DNA from: Thiopontia sp964344785
Lineage (GTDB): Bacteria > Pseudomonadota > Gammaproteobacteria > GCF-002020875
Reading direction: 5' to 3'
Assembly (NCBI GenBank): GCA_964344785.1
Contig: CAYFOR010000013.1
Span: 1 to 42,071, forward strand
Length of the DNA: 42,071 bases
In this document: positions 34,811 through 41,475 of the stretch, piece after piece
Position numbering within the stretch: position 1 is the stretch's first letter
Layout: each line of letters starts with the position of its first letter
Made by a program: the position numbers and the translations under genes
Notes under the pieces: model-generated
Seen by the model: only the letters and a program-made list of their open reading frames with translations
Told to the model about the DNA's origin: nothing
Databases searched by the model: none

Positions 34811-35377
34811 CTAATGGTCAGGGCCTGACTCATGGATTGTTTCAAGCAAATCACACTCCATCTGGCTGGCCGGTGTAATGGTCACCCTCGACCAGGGTAT
34901 CAACCCAAAGAACCAAATACGCCAAAACAGCAACGAGGTATCAGGTAGCTTCAAAAACAGATCACGAAACGTTTCAAGTTTTCCAATCTCGATTCCAAGG
35001 GCACTTTGGTATACATCGTAGACAAACTTTGAGCAGAATAACCGGCCGGAGTGATACTTGAAGCCGAGGTGATACAACACCCCCATCCTTCGCTCACACT
35101 CCTCCCTGATTCGCTTCAACTGCGTTTCAGTAATCGGAGTTTTCAAGCGCCTGACGCAATACCAGCCGTTCTCCGTTCGCTTCAAGAAATCGTCATATGT
35201 AGAGTATTTCGATAGCGGCACCGCACTTTCTGCAACGATCCACTCGTTGTGACGGTTTTTGATCACAATCCCCACATGAGAGGCTTTTGATCCCGTACCG
35301 CGAGCAACCTGACGATACAGCATGTTGGGTATCGCAATGAATATGATATCGCCTTCCTTGAGGTCGTCCTTCACCAT
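34811..35377 (-). CDS. YebB/YiiX-type permuted papain-like hydrolase (NlpC/P60 clan)
   Basis: 188 residues. The family order is permuted: the histidine comes first in SKASHVGIVIKNRHNEW and the cysteine later in HSGRLFCSKFVYDVYQSALG. The start LKEGDIIFIAIPN is typical of YebB-like proteins. A hydrophobic stretch near 150-165 (SLLFWRIWFFGLIPW) may contact membrane. Likely substrates of the clan are lipid or peptide amides; not known here. The ATG lies 9 nt after the attC-like R' box at 35386-35392, consistent with a cassette gene. Confidence 0.85.
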   Translation of the reverse strand: MVKDDLKEGDIIFIAIPNMLYRQVARGTGSKASHVGIVIKNRHNEWIVAESAVPLSKYSTYDDFLKRTENGWYCVRRLKTPITETQLKRIREECERRMGVLYHLGFKYHSGRLFCSKFVYDVYQSALGIEIGKLETFRDLFLKLPDTSLLFWRIWFFGLIPWSRVTITPASQMECDLLETIHESGPDH

Positions 35378-35385
35378 GGCCGCTA

Positions 35386-35456
35386 CCCTAACGCCTTCAT
35401 TTCAGGAGATCTCGGAGAAAGCGAGGTCTCGACTCCAGAGTGGCAACCTGAACGTA
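35386..35456 (-). repeat. attC-like site (degenerate) downstream of the VOC gene
   Basis: On the minus strand it ends in GCGTTAGGG, a good R' core (GTTRRR). The 5' half shares TTCAGG and CTCTGGAG-like blocks with the reverse complement of the 3' half, so it can fold as a long hairpin. The expected 5' R'' core TAAC is changed (GATACG). Recombination activity is doubtful. Confidence 0.45.
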
Positions 35457-35467
35457 TCATCCAGTAC

Positions 35468-35878
35468 CTACTCATGTAGCCATGCCGCATAGCTCAGACC
35501 GACAAGAACATTTTCAGGGCTCATGAATCGTGCAATCGTCTGTCCCCAGGGCTCCTGCTTGGCTTCATGTATGAATGCCTGGCCTTTTGCTTTCAACTCT
35601 TCAACAGCCCGTTTGACTTCCTCGGGGCTGCCAAGCTCATACTCTATTGTCGATGATGGCTCCGGGAATGACGCTGGCCACTCATGCGCCCCGAAACAGG
35701 ATTGAGCCGCCATATCGAGCGGCCAGATGCCAAAGTGATGACAGCCGGGCAACTTTTCAGAAAACAGATAACCCTCCTGAGACTGCAATGGCAACCCTAA
35801 TGCATCTTGATAGAGAGACGCACTTTCAACAGGATTTTTTGTGATGACTGCAAATCCGGCAATGGATTGAATATTCAT
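35468..35878 (-). CDS. VOC-superfamily (glyoxalase/bleomycin-resistance-like) protein
   Basis: 136 residues with two beta-alpha-beta-beta-beta modules: GFAVITKNPVESASLYQDALGLPL at the N-terminus and IARFMSPENVLVGLSY at the C-terminus. A possible metal ligand set is H in CHHFGIW and E in EPWGQTIARF. The substrate cannot be read. It stands alone between two attC-like sites, the usual layout of a one-gene cassette. The family is frequent in integron cassettes. Confidence 0.85.
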   Translation of the reverse strand: MNIQSIAGFAVITKNPVESASLYQDALGLPLQSQEGYLFSEKLPGCHHFGIWPLDMAAQSCFGAHEWPASFPEPSSTIEYELGSPEEVKRAVEELKAKGQAFIHEAKQEPWGQTIARFMSPENVLVGLSYAAWLHE

Positions 35879-35894
35879 TCTCTACCCTCAATAT

Positions 35895-35985
35895 CCCTTA
35901 CGCTCCGCACCAAAGGCGTAGCGATTAGCCACGTTCACCCGGTTTTCGTGCTGACTCAAACGTCCGGTGGGGCACCGTGTTAGAG
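35895..35985 (-). repeat. attC-like site downstream of the Nmad3 gene
   Basis: R'' on the minus strand is CTCTAAC (35985-35979) and contains the TAA stop codon of the Nmad3 gene. The 3' end near 35901-35895 reads GTAAGGG where GTTAGGG is expected. Internal pairing is limited (GGTGC/GCACC). Probably a decayed attC. Confidence 0.5.
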
Positions 35986-36840
35986 CGCATTTTCGAAGAG
36001 CCCCGCTACCCATTCGATTGCCTCCGGATAGTGTTCGGTATTTAACACAAACTCTTGCCCCTTCGCCATTGATCTAAGAATAGTGTGGTGGTCGTCGCGT
36101 CTCCACAATTTCGGATTCCCGTGGTAACTCAGTGCTGATTCTCTTCCCTCCGGATGCATCCAGCCCGGTAATCGCCATACTGTTCGAGTGCCGGTAGGGG
36201 CTGTTAACTGCAAGTGCGCGTTAAACATCGGAAACACCCCGCCCCCAGGATACGAATCGGCAATCCCCGGTACCGAAAGCTTCGGTGCAGAGAGGTATAC
36301 CGTGTTGTTACTGCCCCATCCATTTTCCAGACAGTGTGGATGCCCTCCTGCCCATGGATGTTCTTCCAGAAACCCGGTCGTAGGGCTGCGGACTTCTTCA
36401 ATCTGAAGCCATCCAAAAATGACGTGAAGGTCCCTTGCTCCAGGAGAAAACATCAGCTGATTGGTTTGTAGATCGAGCTTGGTATTCTTGAACCAGCCGA
36501 AAAAAAGGAACAAATCTCCGCTTTCTACACCTTGATTCATCAGATGGGACTGTGCCGCGCCTACTTGCCCAAAGATCGGCCTCCAGTTCTTCTCCCTGTT
36601 TACAGACTCCCATCTTAAATCAGGGTCCAAATGGCAAGAGCAGCTCTGTCCATGTTTGTTTTTTGTCAAAGACTGCACAATTCCTGAGAGTGGCTGCCCG
36701 TCGAATTGAATGGATCCGAAAGTTCGCAAGGGGTCATGATAAGGCACAGGGAGAGACAGCAACCTCCCATCCGGCAAGATCGGGCTTGCGACACCGCCAT
36801 ATCCTGAGTCGAAACCTTTCCTACTGAATATGATTCTCAT
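35980..36840 (-). CDS. Nucleotide modification associated domain 3 (Nmad3) protein
   Basis: 286 residues. The start MRIIFSRKGFDSGYGGVASPILPDG followed by RLLSLPVPY is characteristic of Nmad3 proteins. Later blocks: HLDPDLR, FGQVGAAQSHL, GDLFLFFGWF, HVIFGWLQI, HPHCLENG, NNTVYLS. Nmad domains were named from genes associated with modified-nucleotide systems in phages and bacteria; a biochemical activity is not established. No partner modification genes lie nearby. The stop codon is the TAA of the adjacent attC R'' core, so the gene is a cassette. Confidence 0.8.
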   Translation of the reverse strand: MRIIFSRKGFDSGYGGVASPILPDGRLLSLPVPYHDPLRTFGSIQFDGQPLSGIVQSLTKNKHGQSCSCHLDPDLRWESVNREKNWRPIFGQVGAAQSHLMNQGVESGDLFLFFGWFKNTKLDLQTNQLMFSPGARDLHVIFGWLQIEEVRSPTTGFLEEHPWAGGHPHCLENGWGSNNTVYLSAPKLSVPGIADSYPGGGVFPMFNAHLQLTAPTGTRTVWRLPGWMHPEGRESALSYHGNPKLWRRDDHHTILRSMAKGQEFVLNTEHYPEAIEWVAGLFENAL

Positions 36841-37011
36841 GGCACTTCTAGGGGCCGTAGCGTAGCGGGGATTCCAGGGGGCGTATTTGACCCGTTTGTC
36901 ATGCCTGTCTACAGTACCAATATTGGTATTACCAAATTAACAGTAATGACTGCATAGAAACTATCCGCCCCCTTCACAAGCATATGGATGTTTCTTCACA
37001 CCTATTTACAG

Positions 37012-37133
37012 CATAATGACGCAAATCACCGAAAGGAAAAAGTAGCGTTTATTTTGTGTAGAATGGAGCGATAGAAATTGAACAAAAAATAAATGCTACT
37101 TTTTACTGTTCCGTGTAAATTTGCATTGTTATG
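37012..37133 (-). repeat. VCR-type attC site, about 122 bp, downstream of parE
   Basis: On the minus strand it opens with CATAAC and closes with CATTATG. The two halves are imperfect inverted copies: GCAAATxxACxCGxAA...AAAAAGTAGC on one side, GCTACTTTTT...GATTTGC on the other, with a central loop of about 50 nt. Length and plan match Vibrio cholerae repeats. The parE stop codon TAA lies inside CATAAC. The 3' core has an A where the cleavage-site G is expected, so activity may be reduced. Confidence 0.75.
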
Positions 37134-37431
37134 TTTCACTTTCATCTGGCAATCTAAGTATCCGCTCGCTGCGCCAAACCCTTATGATATGAATCGAATT
37201 TTCCCCCCTCAAATAAACGACTCGGAATGGTGAATGGATTAGCTCCCTTATTTGTTTTGCACTAAACTCTGGCACCACCCGTCCAACATCAGGATTGTCC
37301 ACCAATGTTTCAATATGCTCAAAAATCTCTTTTACAAATTGCTTACCGATATGAGCAACACCCTCATTCCTATAATATTCCTTAATATCTTCCAGATCAG
37401 TATACGCTGAGTTAGCTACAAATATTTTCAC
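37129..37431 (-). CDS. ParE/RelE-family toxin
   Basis: 100 residues. Typical fold elements: SAYTDLEDIKEYY, FVKEIFEHIETLVDNPDVGRVVPEF, IRELIHSPFRVVYLR and HIIRVWRSER. Members either poison DNA gyrase (ParE) or cut mRNA at ribosomes (RelE); sequence favours ParE. Paired with the Phd/YefM antitoxin gene, which ends 4 nt upstream. Such pairs are common in large integrons, where they are thought to stabilise the array. Confidence 0.9.
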   Translation of the reverse strand: MKIFVANSAYTDLEDIKEYYRNEGVAHIGKQFVKEIFEHIETLVDNPDVGRVVPEFSAKQIRELIHSPFRVVYLRGENSIHIIRVWRSERILRLPDESET

Positions 37432-37435
37432 TTAC

Positions 37436-37702
37436 TCAAATCCCTAATTTCATTTTCACCTCATTGAGTGCCATCTCTTTTCCTTCCCTTACCTCCATAA
37501 GACCAGTAGCAACTGCTTTCATAAATGCACGTTCTTCTTCTTTTTTTTCATACTCTTCAAGCCCTTGTACTACAGCTACACCACGCCCCCGACTTGTGAG
37601 CAATATTGGACGATGAGTATCTTTTGTATGATTTACGACTTTTCCGGGGTTGATTTTTAGATCAGTAAGCGGGACTACATCTTCTGAGAACTTGACTTGC
37701 AT
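37436..37702 (-). CDS. Phd/YefM-family antitoxin
   Basis: 88 residues from the ATG at 37702; the GTG at 37711 is part of the GAGGTG ribosome site 8 nt upstream. The N-terminal DNA-binding part, VKFSEDVVPLTDLKINPGKVVNHTKDTHRPILLTSRGRGVAVV, is typical of Phd. The C-terminal helices (EEERAFMKAVATGLMEV) bind toxin. First gene of the antitoxin-toxin operon; the protein probably represses its own promoter. Confidence 0.92.
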   Translation of the reverse strand: MQVKFSEDVVPLTDLKINPGKVVNHTKDTHRPILLTSRGRGVAVVQGLEEYEKKEEERAFMKAVATGLMEVREGKEMALNEVKMKLGI

Positions 37703-37830
37703 GTGATTCACCTCATTTTTGAAAGCACCTTACAGACCTGATTATAGCACCAGTTATCAGGTCTTCAACGGACTTTGCTTGAGCTGTTTACTGCGCCAGT
37801 CCATTGTAAAACATATCACCCAACATCACT

Positions 37831-37875
37831 GGAAAAATAAAGCTGCATAGCGAAATGGTGCATCTTTATTTTTCC
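37831..37875. terminator. Perfect 12-bp hairpin downstream of the AraC-GyrI gene
   Basis: GGAAAAATAAAG at 37831-37842 pairs with CTTTATTTTTCC at 37864-37875 around a 21-nt loop that can itself pair (TGCAT/ATGGTGCA). It sits 26 nt after the stop codon of the minus-strand AraC gene. The stem is AT-rich and no T run follows, so it is either an atypical terminator or an mRNA-protecting hairpin. It lacks attC core motifs. Confidence 0.5.
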
Positions 37876-37901
37876 CAAACACATATTTTTTTCTAGGTTT
37901 T

Positions 37902-38765
37902 TTATTCAATTGGAATGCATATCTCAGTTTTAAGGTTCTCGGGCTTTGTTCTTATGGGGTCTTTATTCAGATAGATTTCAAAGCATGGTTCATCTCGTAA
38001 TTCATGGTTACTCTCCGGTAACCACTCATTAAAGATATACGAATATGTTTCTGGAAAGCTCTCATAAGATCCCTTGTGTAGAAATTTTGCATACTTTCCA
38101 CCTGATACGGCGTGCTTTCTCAAATCATCTTCTAACTCTATATTTGCTTCGACATCTATGCAGGCATCATAGCGAATATGGTTGGGCTCTGTAATATTAG
38201 GGTCATCATGAGAAATCCCTATCATTCTCAAATTTTTATTCATCAGCTTGTTTGAGTAGGCAAACTTCATGAGTTTTCCCCATGCTTCTGGTGCAGCCTC
38301 GGTATAGCTTCCTGTCTTTCTTGCACAGATGACCTTTGTGTCTCCAATTTCAATTATTTCCGGCTTCATATCAATACCCCATTTATGGATTGGTTTGATT
38401 TTTCCTGTATCAACAGAAACCATTTTCTTTCGAACCTGGCTGGGCGTGTATGAAAATTGTTTTCTAAATGCCTTATTAAAGGATGATTGATTTTCATACC
38501 CACATTTGAATGCGATATCAGTGATATTATCATCAGAGTACAATAGGTGCTTTATCGATCTCTCCAGCAACAACCGCTTTCTATATGCATAAACGCTTTC
38601 ACCAACATATGAATGAAATAAGCGGTGAAAATGAAATTCAGAATAACAAGCTATTTCTGATAGTTTGCCAGCATCAACTTCTGAATCAAGGTTGTTTTCG
38701 ATAAATAGAACAACTTTTTTCATTCTTTCCGCGTGTATTTTTCTACTCACATTAGTCCTTACCAA
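37902..38765 (-). CDS. AraC-family regulator with GyrI-like effector domain
   Basis: 287 residues. Two helix-turn-helix motifs occupy about 15-115: AGKLSEIACYSEFHFHRLFHSYVGES and ITDIAFKCGYENQSSFNKAFRKQFSYTPSQVRK. The C-terminal GyrI-like/SOUL-type ligand domain spans about 130-287 (ICARKTGSYTEAAPEAWGKL, PCFEIYLNKDP). The layout matches the Rob/DUF-type regulators that sense small molecules or drugs. AT-rich compared with the housekeeping genes, which suggests a foreign origin. Possible cassette gene, but its downstream region has no clear attC. Confidence 0.9.
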   Translation of the reverse strand: MVRTNVSRKIHAERMKKVVLFIENNLDSEVDAGKLSEIACYSEFHFHRLFHSYVGESVYAYRKRLLLERSIKHLLYSDDNITDIAFKCGYENQSSFNKAFRKQFSYTPSQVRKKMVSVDTGKIKPIHKWGIDMKPEIIEIGDTKVICARKTGSYTEAAPEAWGKLMKFAYSNKLMNKNLRMIGISHDDPNITEPNHIRYDACIDVEANIELEDDLRKHAVSGGKYAKFLHKGSYESFPETYSYIFNEWLPESNHELRDEPCFEIYLNKDPIRTKPENLKTEICIPIE

Positions 38766-38857
38766 ATGGTTCGCCAGAATTTTACTGTTGATTTTCCTCC
38801 ATTACTTTTCCATTCCTGCTATCTTTTGTAGTCCCCAGTCAATTCTTTAAGCCTTGT

Positions 38858-38945
38858 ATCTAACCAACGATTGGAAGGGGTAAGTCCAGAGCGTCCTCCT
38901 TCTCTTTAAGTGATTGAGCAGCCCCCCTTCTACAACTGATTCTCA
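38858..38945 (-). repeat. attC-like site (degenerate) downstream of the amidotransferase gene
   Basis: The minus strand ends in GGTTAGAT, a proper R' core (38864-38858). GAAGGGG near the 5' end pairs with CCCCTTC near the 3' end. The 5' core is not a standard TAAC. It directly follows the amidotransferase stop codon. Confidence 0.45.
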
Positions 38946-39707
38946 TCACGATTTAGCATAGCGCCGAACAAACCTCTTCAGGATTTTCTGGGCAAAAGGA
39001 GTTTTCGCTTGTCGAATTTTTTCAATCAATACCTCGGCCTCGTGGGGCTGAAAATAACCATGATTCTTGTAGATGTTAATGCGGAGCGCAAATCCTTCTG
39101 GATCCCCTTCAGGGTGGAATTGGGTCGCATATATGTTGCGCCCAACCCGGAACATTTGCACAGGGCATGCTGCCCCGGTCATCAGCAAGGTTGATCCCTC
39201 CGGAGTATGGTCACAAGCCTCCTTGTGCCCCAGCAAGACCGAAATTCGGCTTGGAAAGCCAGCTAATAGGGGGTCTTTCCGCCCCGCCTCAGTAAGCTCA
39301 ACTGTCCTGCTTCCGACTGGTTCAGCATATTGGGTAGAGATGGAAGTCCCCAAGTACATCCCCAAGAGACCGTTGCCTGAGCATGCGCCGAAAAATGGAA
39401 AATCCTTCTTTACCACTTCATCAAACAAACACATGAAGTCTTGCTCGATTTTCATTTGAATGTGTGATTTTTTATCTTGGGGGGTTGAAATATCAAAGGG
39501 ACTACCGCCCACGATGACAGCAGAAAAATTATCCAGAACAAGATCGGTGGGGATCCCTATCTTTTCTATACGGATACGATGTACATTGTGATTATCGAGC
39601 CCACCGTATTTCAAAATCGCCTCAAACTCGTTGTCAGAAGTTTCGTCCTCTGGACGTACCTGCAGGATAAGGATGGGCTTTGCCATGATGGATTGATTTG
39701 AATTCAT
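38946..39707 (-). CDS. Class I glutamine amidotransferase (GMP synthase-like)
   Basis: 253 residues. The GATase triad is present: nucleophile Cys in FFGACSGNGLLGMYLG, His and Glu in ATQFHPEGDPEGFALR. The N-terminus ILILQVRPEDETSDNEFEAIL is typical of stand-alone GMP-synthase-like amidotransferases, which lack a synthetase domain. The acceptor substrate is unknown. The ATG lies 6 nt after the R' core of the preceding attC (39714-39720), exactly as a cassette gene would; an internal ATG at 39686 is a possible alternative start. Confidence 0.88.
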   Translation of the reverse strand: MNSNQSIMAKPILILQVRPEDETSDNEFEAILKYGGLDNHNVHRIRIEKIGIPTDLVLDNFSAVIVGGSPFDISTPQDKKSHIQMKIEQDFMCLFDEVVKKDFPFFGACSGNGLLGMYLGTSISTQYAEPVGSRTVELTEAGRKDPLLAGFPSRISVLLGHKEACDHTPEGSTLLMTGAACPVQMFRVGRNIYATQFHPEGDPEGFALRINIYKNHGYFQPHEAEVLIEKIRQAKTPFAQKILKRFVRRYAKS

Positions 39708-39713
39708 CTGTAA

Positions 39714-39769
39714 ATCTAACGTTTAAAGCAGCTGCGCATTTATGCATCGGCTGCCTTTATTTGTTATAT
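39714..39769 (-). repeat. attC site, 56 bp
   Basis: The clearest recombination site in the window. On the minus strand it starts ATATAAC and ends GTTAGAT, the R''/R' cores. The L boxes TAAAGGCAGC and GCTGCTTTA pair fully except for one unpaired G in the first, the extrahelical base typical of attC. A small GCAT/ATGC loop closes the hairpin. The stop codon of the 75-residue gene lies inside, at 39757-39759. Confidence 0.85.
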
Positions 39770-39984
39770 TCTTTCGGTAGAGGACAGTCATAATTAATAT
39801 CTATCACATACAAGTTTGTTATAGAAAAATCAGCACACTTATTTCCGGTCCTTGATACATTTTCCTCCGGCTTTGCGTATACAAAAACAAATGCCGTCGG
39901 CTTTTCTTGGGCATTGATTTTTTCGAGCCTCGTCGCTACTAATTTTTTAATTTTGTAACTTTCTATAAGGCGATCCGCAATCAT
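39757..39984 (-). CDS. Small uncharacterised cassette protein
   Basis: 75 residues, MIADRLIESYKIKKLVATRL...NAQEKPTAFVFVYAKPEENV..., soluble and alpha/beta in appearance. No family recognised. Its last codons and stop lie within the attC site at 39714-39769, which supports it being a real cassette gene. AGGA lies about 8 nt upstream of the ATG. Confidence 0.65.
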   Translation of the reverse strand: MIADRLIESYKIKKLVATRLEKINAQEKPTAFVFVYAKPEENVSRTGNKCADFSITNLYVIDINYDCPLPKEYNK

Positions 39985-40033
39985 TATTATTCCTGTGTAT
40001 TAACTATCACCTTTTTTAAACTTTTTCTTGAAC

Positions 40034-40546
40034 TTAATTTGATAACCAGCATTTGAAGGCATCGAATTGAGTAAATATTTCCAATACTTCCCGTTTCTCT
40101 AAGCTTTGTATCTTTAGACCGACGAACAAACTCAGGTTTTTAAAGTGTTTACTGTTTGCATGTGAATCTGACTTACTTTCATCGTAATAGGAGTCAGGGC
40201 GCTCCAGCAGAAAGACATCTACAACAGATTCATCGACTGTACGCCTTTCTTCCTTTACGGAAACCCCGTCCTCACATATAAGATTAAAGGCTCACTATTA
40301 GATATTTCACATTTATCAAATGTGACGACCATAAATACGATAATGAGGCACGACCTTCATATCCTGAAGATCTTCATCTAAATTGGCACAAGTAACTTGA
40401 GCAGTACAGCCGCTCCCGGGACAAACAAATTTCTTTTTATCCGTGATTACTCCAGACCAATATATCATATGCCCGATCGGGATCGACATAGTCATTTTCC
40501 TCAATACTAAACGCAACATCTATTGCCAATTCATGATTCCATGTGA
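40034..40546 (-). pseudogene. Multiply frameshifted cassette gene with a CoiA-like zinc-ribbon region
   Basis: Coding-like sequence runs in successive minus-strand frames. First, ELAIDVAFSIEENDYVDPDRAYD (from about 40530). Next, IYWSGVITDKKKFVCPGSGC, TAQVTCANLDEDLQDMKVVP and HYRIYGRH, to 40316. Then TFDKCEISNSEP (about 40320-40285), and finally LICEDGVSVKEERRTVDES through to FDAFKCWLSN, stop at 40034. The pattern C-x4-C...CAN...HYR-x3-GRH...C recalls the zinc-binding part of CoiA-like/competence-type proteins. At least three indels are needed to join the frames. Either a decayed cassette or an error-rich stretch of assembly. Confidence 0.6.
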
Positions 40547-40614
40547 ATATAACGCCCGCATTTGCGTCTAGTTTGAAGCGCAGCGAAAAACTTGACCACA
40601 GTCACTTGTTAGAA
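40547..40614 (-). repeat. attC site, 68 bp, downstream of the PIN/antitoxin cassette
   Basis: On the minus strand the R'' core TTCTAAC (40614-40608) contains the TAA stop codon of the antitoxin gene. The 3' end GCGGGCGTTATAT (R' at 40553-40547) resembles the end of V. cholerae repeats. Inside, GTCAAGTTT pairs with AAACTAGAC around a GC-containing loop, with one A-A mismatch. Confidence 0.75.
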
Positions 40615-40830
40615 TTCTCTGGATCTGGATTCAGAAATTGCATTCAGTATATCTTTTGTTGTTGCTTTAGTTTTTATGCCTGGGACATCAAATGGGGATG
40701 AATTCATTGTTTTTGGAACGATAGAAAAGCTTCTTCCATCCTTCCTTCGAATTATGACCTCTTCATGTTCGGCAGTATTTAATACTTCAGATAACTGTTG
40801 ACGCGCTTGTGAGTATGTATACATTTTCAT
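40609..40830 (-). CDS. Phd/YefM-like antitoxin (second gene of a PIN toxin-antitoxin pair)
   Basis: 73 residues. The start MYTYSQARQQLSEVLNTAEHEEVIIRRKDGRSFSIVP is typical of Phd/YefM-like proteins (short N-terminal DNA-binding fold). The C-terminus (TKDILNAISESRSREF) would bind the toxin. The ATG overlaps the PIN gene stop (ATGA). The gene follows its toxin, the reverse of the usual antitoxin-first order. The stop codon is the TAA in the attC R'' core. Confidence 0.82.
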   Translation of the reverse strand: MKMYTYSQARQQLSEVLNTAEHEEVIIRRKDGRSFSIVPKTMNSSPFDVPGIKTKATTKDILNAISESRSREF

Positions 40831-41222
40831 GGTATTTCCAATACTTTAATATTAAGTTCTTTTGCAACAGATCTCATTTTTTTATCTAATGTAAGTAGTG
40901 GGGCATTCATTGACATAGCGCACTGGATGAAATATGAGTCATAAGCATAAATATTAAATTTAATAGCTATCTCCAGAGCTTTTTGAATGTCAGTTTGTAT
41001 CAGTTTTACTGGAACCATCTTAGTCATTCCATATGCTGAAATTGCTTCACTCTCCACTAACTGGCGACGCTTGATCATCGCACTCAATGCATTCCCAATT
41101 TCATAGGGCAATACATCAGGTGAAACGGCATCATACCCAGCCCCTACCTCAATAATGCTAGCTTTTTCAGGTTCATCCAGTACTACCGCTAAAAATATGT
41201 TTGTATCTACGATCAAGTTCAT
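40827..41222 (-). CDS. PIN-domain ribonuclease toxin (VapC-like)
   Basis: 131 residues. Acidic metal site: D6 in LIVDTNIFLA, E in PYEIGNALSAMI, D in YAYDSYFIQCA and D in LLTLDKKM. VapC-type toxins cut tRNA or rRNA. First gene of the pair; the antitoxin overlaps its stop by 4 nt. A promoter ends about 7 nt upstream of the ATG, so the message is probably leaderless. Adjacent to the attC R' core at 41260-41266. Confidence 0.9.
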   Translation of the reverse strand: MNLIVDTNIFLAVVLDEPEKASIIEVGAGYDAVSPDVLPYEIGNALSAMIKRRQLVESEAISAYGMTKMVPVKLIQTDIQKALEIAIKFNIYAYDSYFIQCAMSMNAPLLTLDKKMRSVAKELNIKVLEIP

Positions 41223-41257
41223 AAGTACAATTGTACAACAGCATGGCTTTTTGTCAA
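41222..41257 (-). promoter_or_regulatory. Promoter and palindromic operator of the PIN/antitoxin cassette
   Basis: On the minus strand TTGACA (41257-41252) and TACAAT (41235-41230) are 16 bp apart, near-consensus sigma70 boxes. A perfect 12-bp palindrome GTACAATTGTAC (41225-41236) covers the -10 box and reaches within 2 nt of the start codon. Binding of the antitoxin complex there would block transcription. The start point should fall at or next to the ATG. Confidence 0.65.
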
Positions 41258-41259
41258 TA

Positions 41260-41266
41260 TTCTAAC
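41260..41266 (-). repeat. attC R' core upstream of the PIN cassette (5' half missing or not recognised)
   Basis: The minus strand reads GGACGCGGC then GTTAGAA, a good L'/R' boundary of an attC, followed at once by the cassette promoter. A matching R''/L'' half was not found in the 70-90 bases upstream. The site may have been cut by the insertion events to its right, or this may be the edge of an attI. Confidence 0.55.
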
Positions 41267-41475
41267 GCCGCGTCCGTGTTTATACGTTTGTATGTTTCAA
41301 ATCCCAGCCCAAAGCGACTAGTGTGGGCCCATAACCTGTTGCATCAGGTTATCCATGCCGTAACCCGATTGAGTGCTGGCTCCAGTCTGACTGAGACCGT
41401 TAACAAGCGTGTGGTGCGGCTGACCTGCCCCCAGAATTACTACCGCATCACTTCTAGCTCAGTCTGCATAGTTGG
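41267..41475. other. Junction region between the cassette array and the IS3 fragment
   Basis: Contains a 22-nt hairpin (ATAACCTG / CAGGTTAT at 41331-41352). A plus-strand frame reading VWAHNLLHQVIHAVTRLSAG then TVNKRVVRLTCPQNYYRI looks like the C-terminal end of a transposase (IS1380- or IS4-like, uncertain). No complete gene. Confidence 0.4.

Noticed and set aside
39998..40036. Further attC between the broken CoiA-like gene and the 75-residue gene
   Set aside because: GTTAATA is present on the minus strand but no partner R'' core or convincing L-box pairing was found; too weak to list.
34811..41222. Anti-phage defence island
   Set aside because: Nmad3, toxin-antitoxin pairs and hydrolases recall defence islands, but no recognised multi-gene defence system is present and the attC sites explain the gene mix better.
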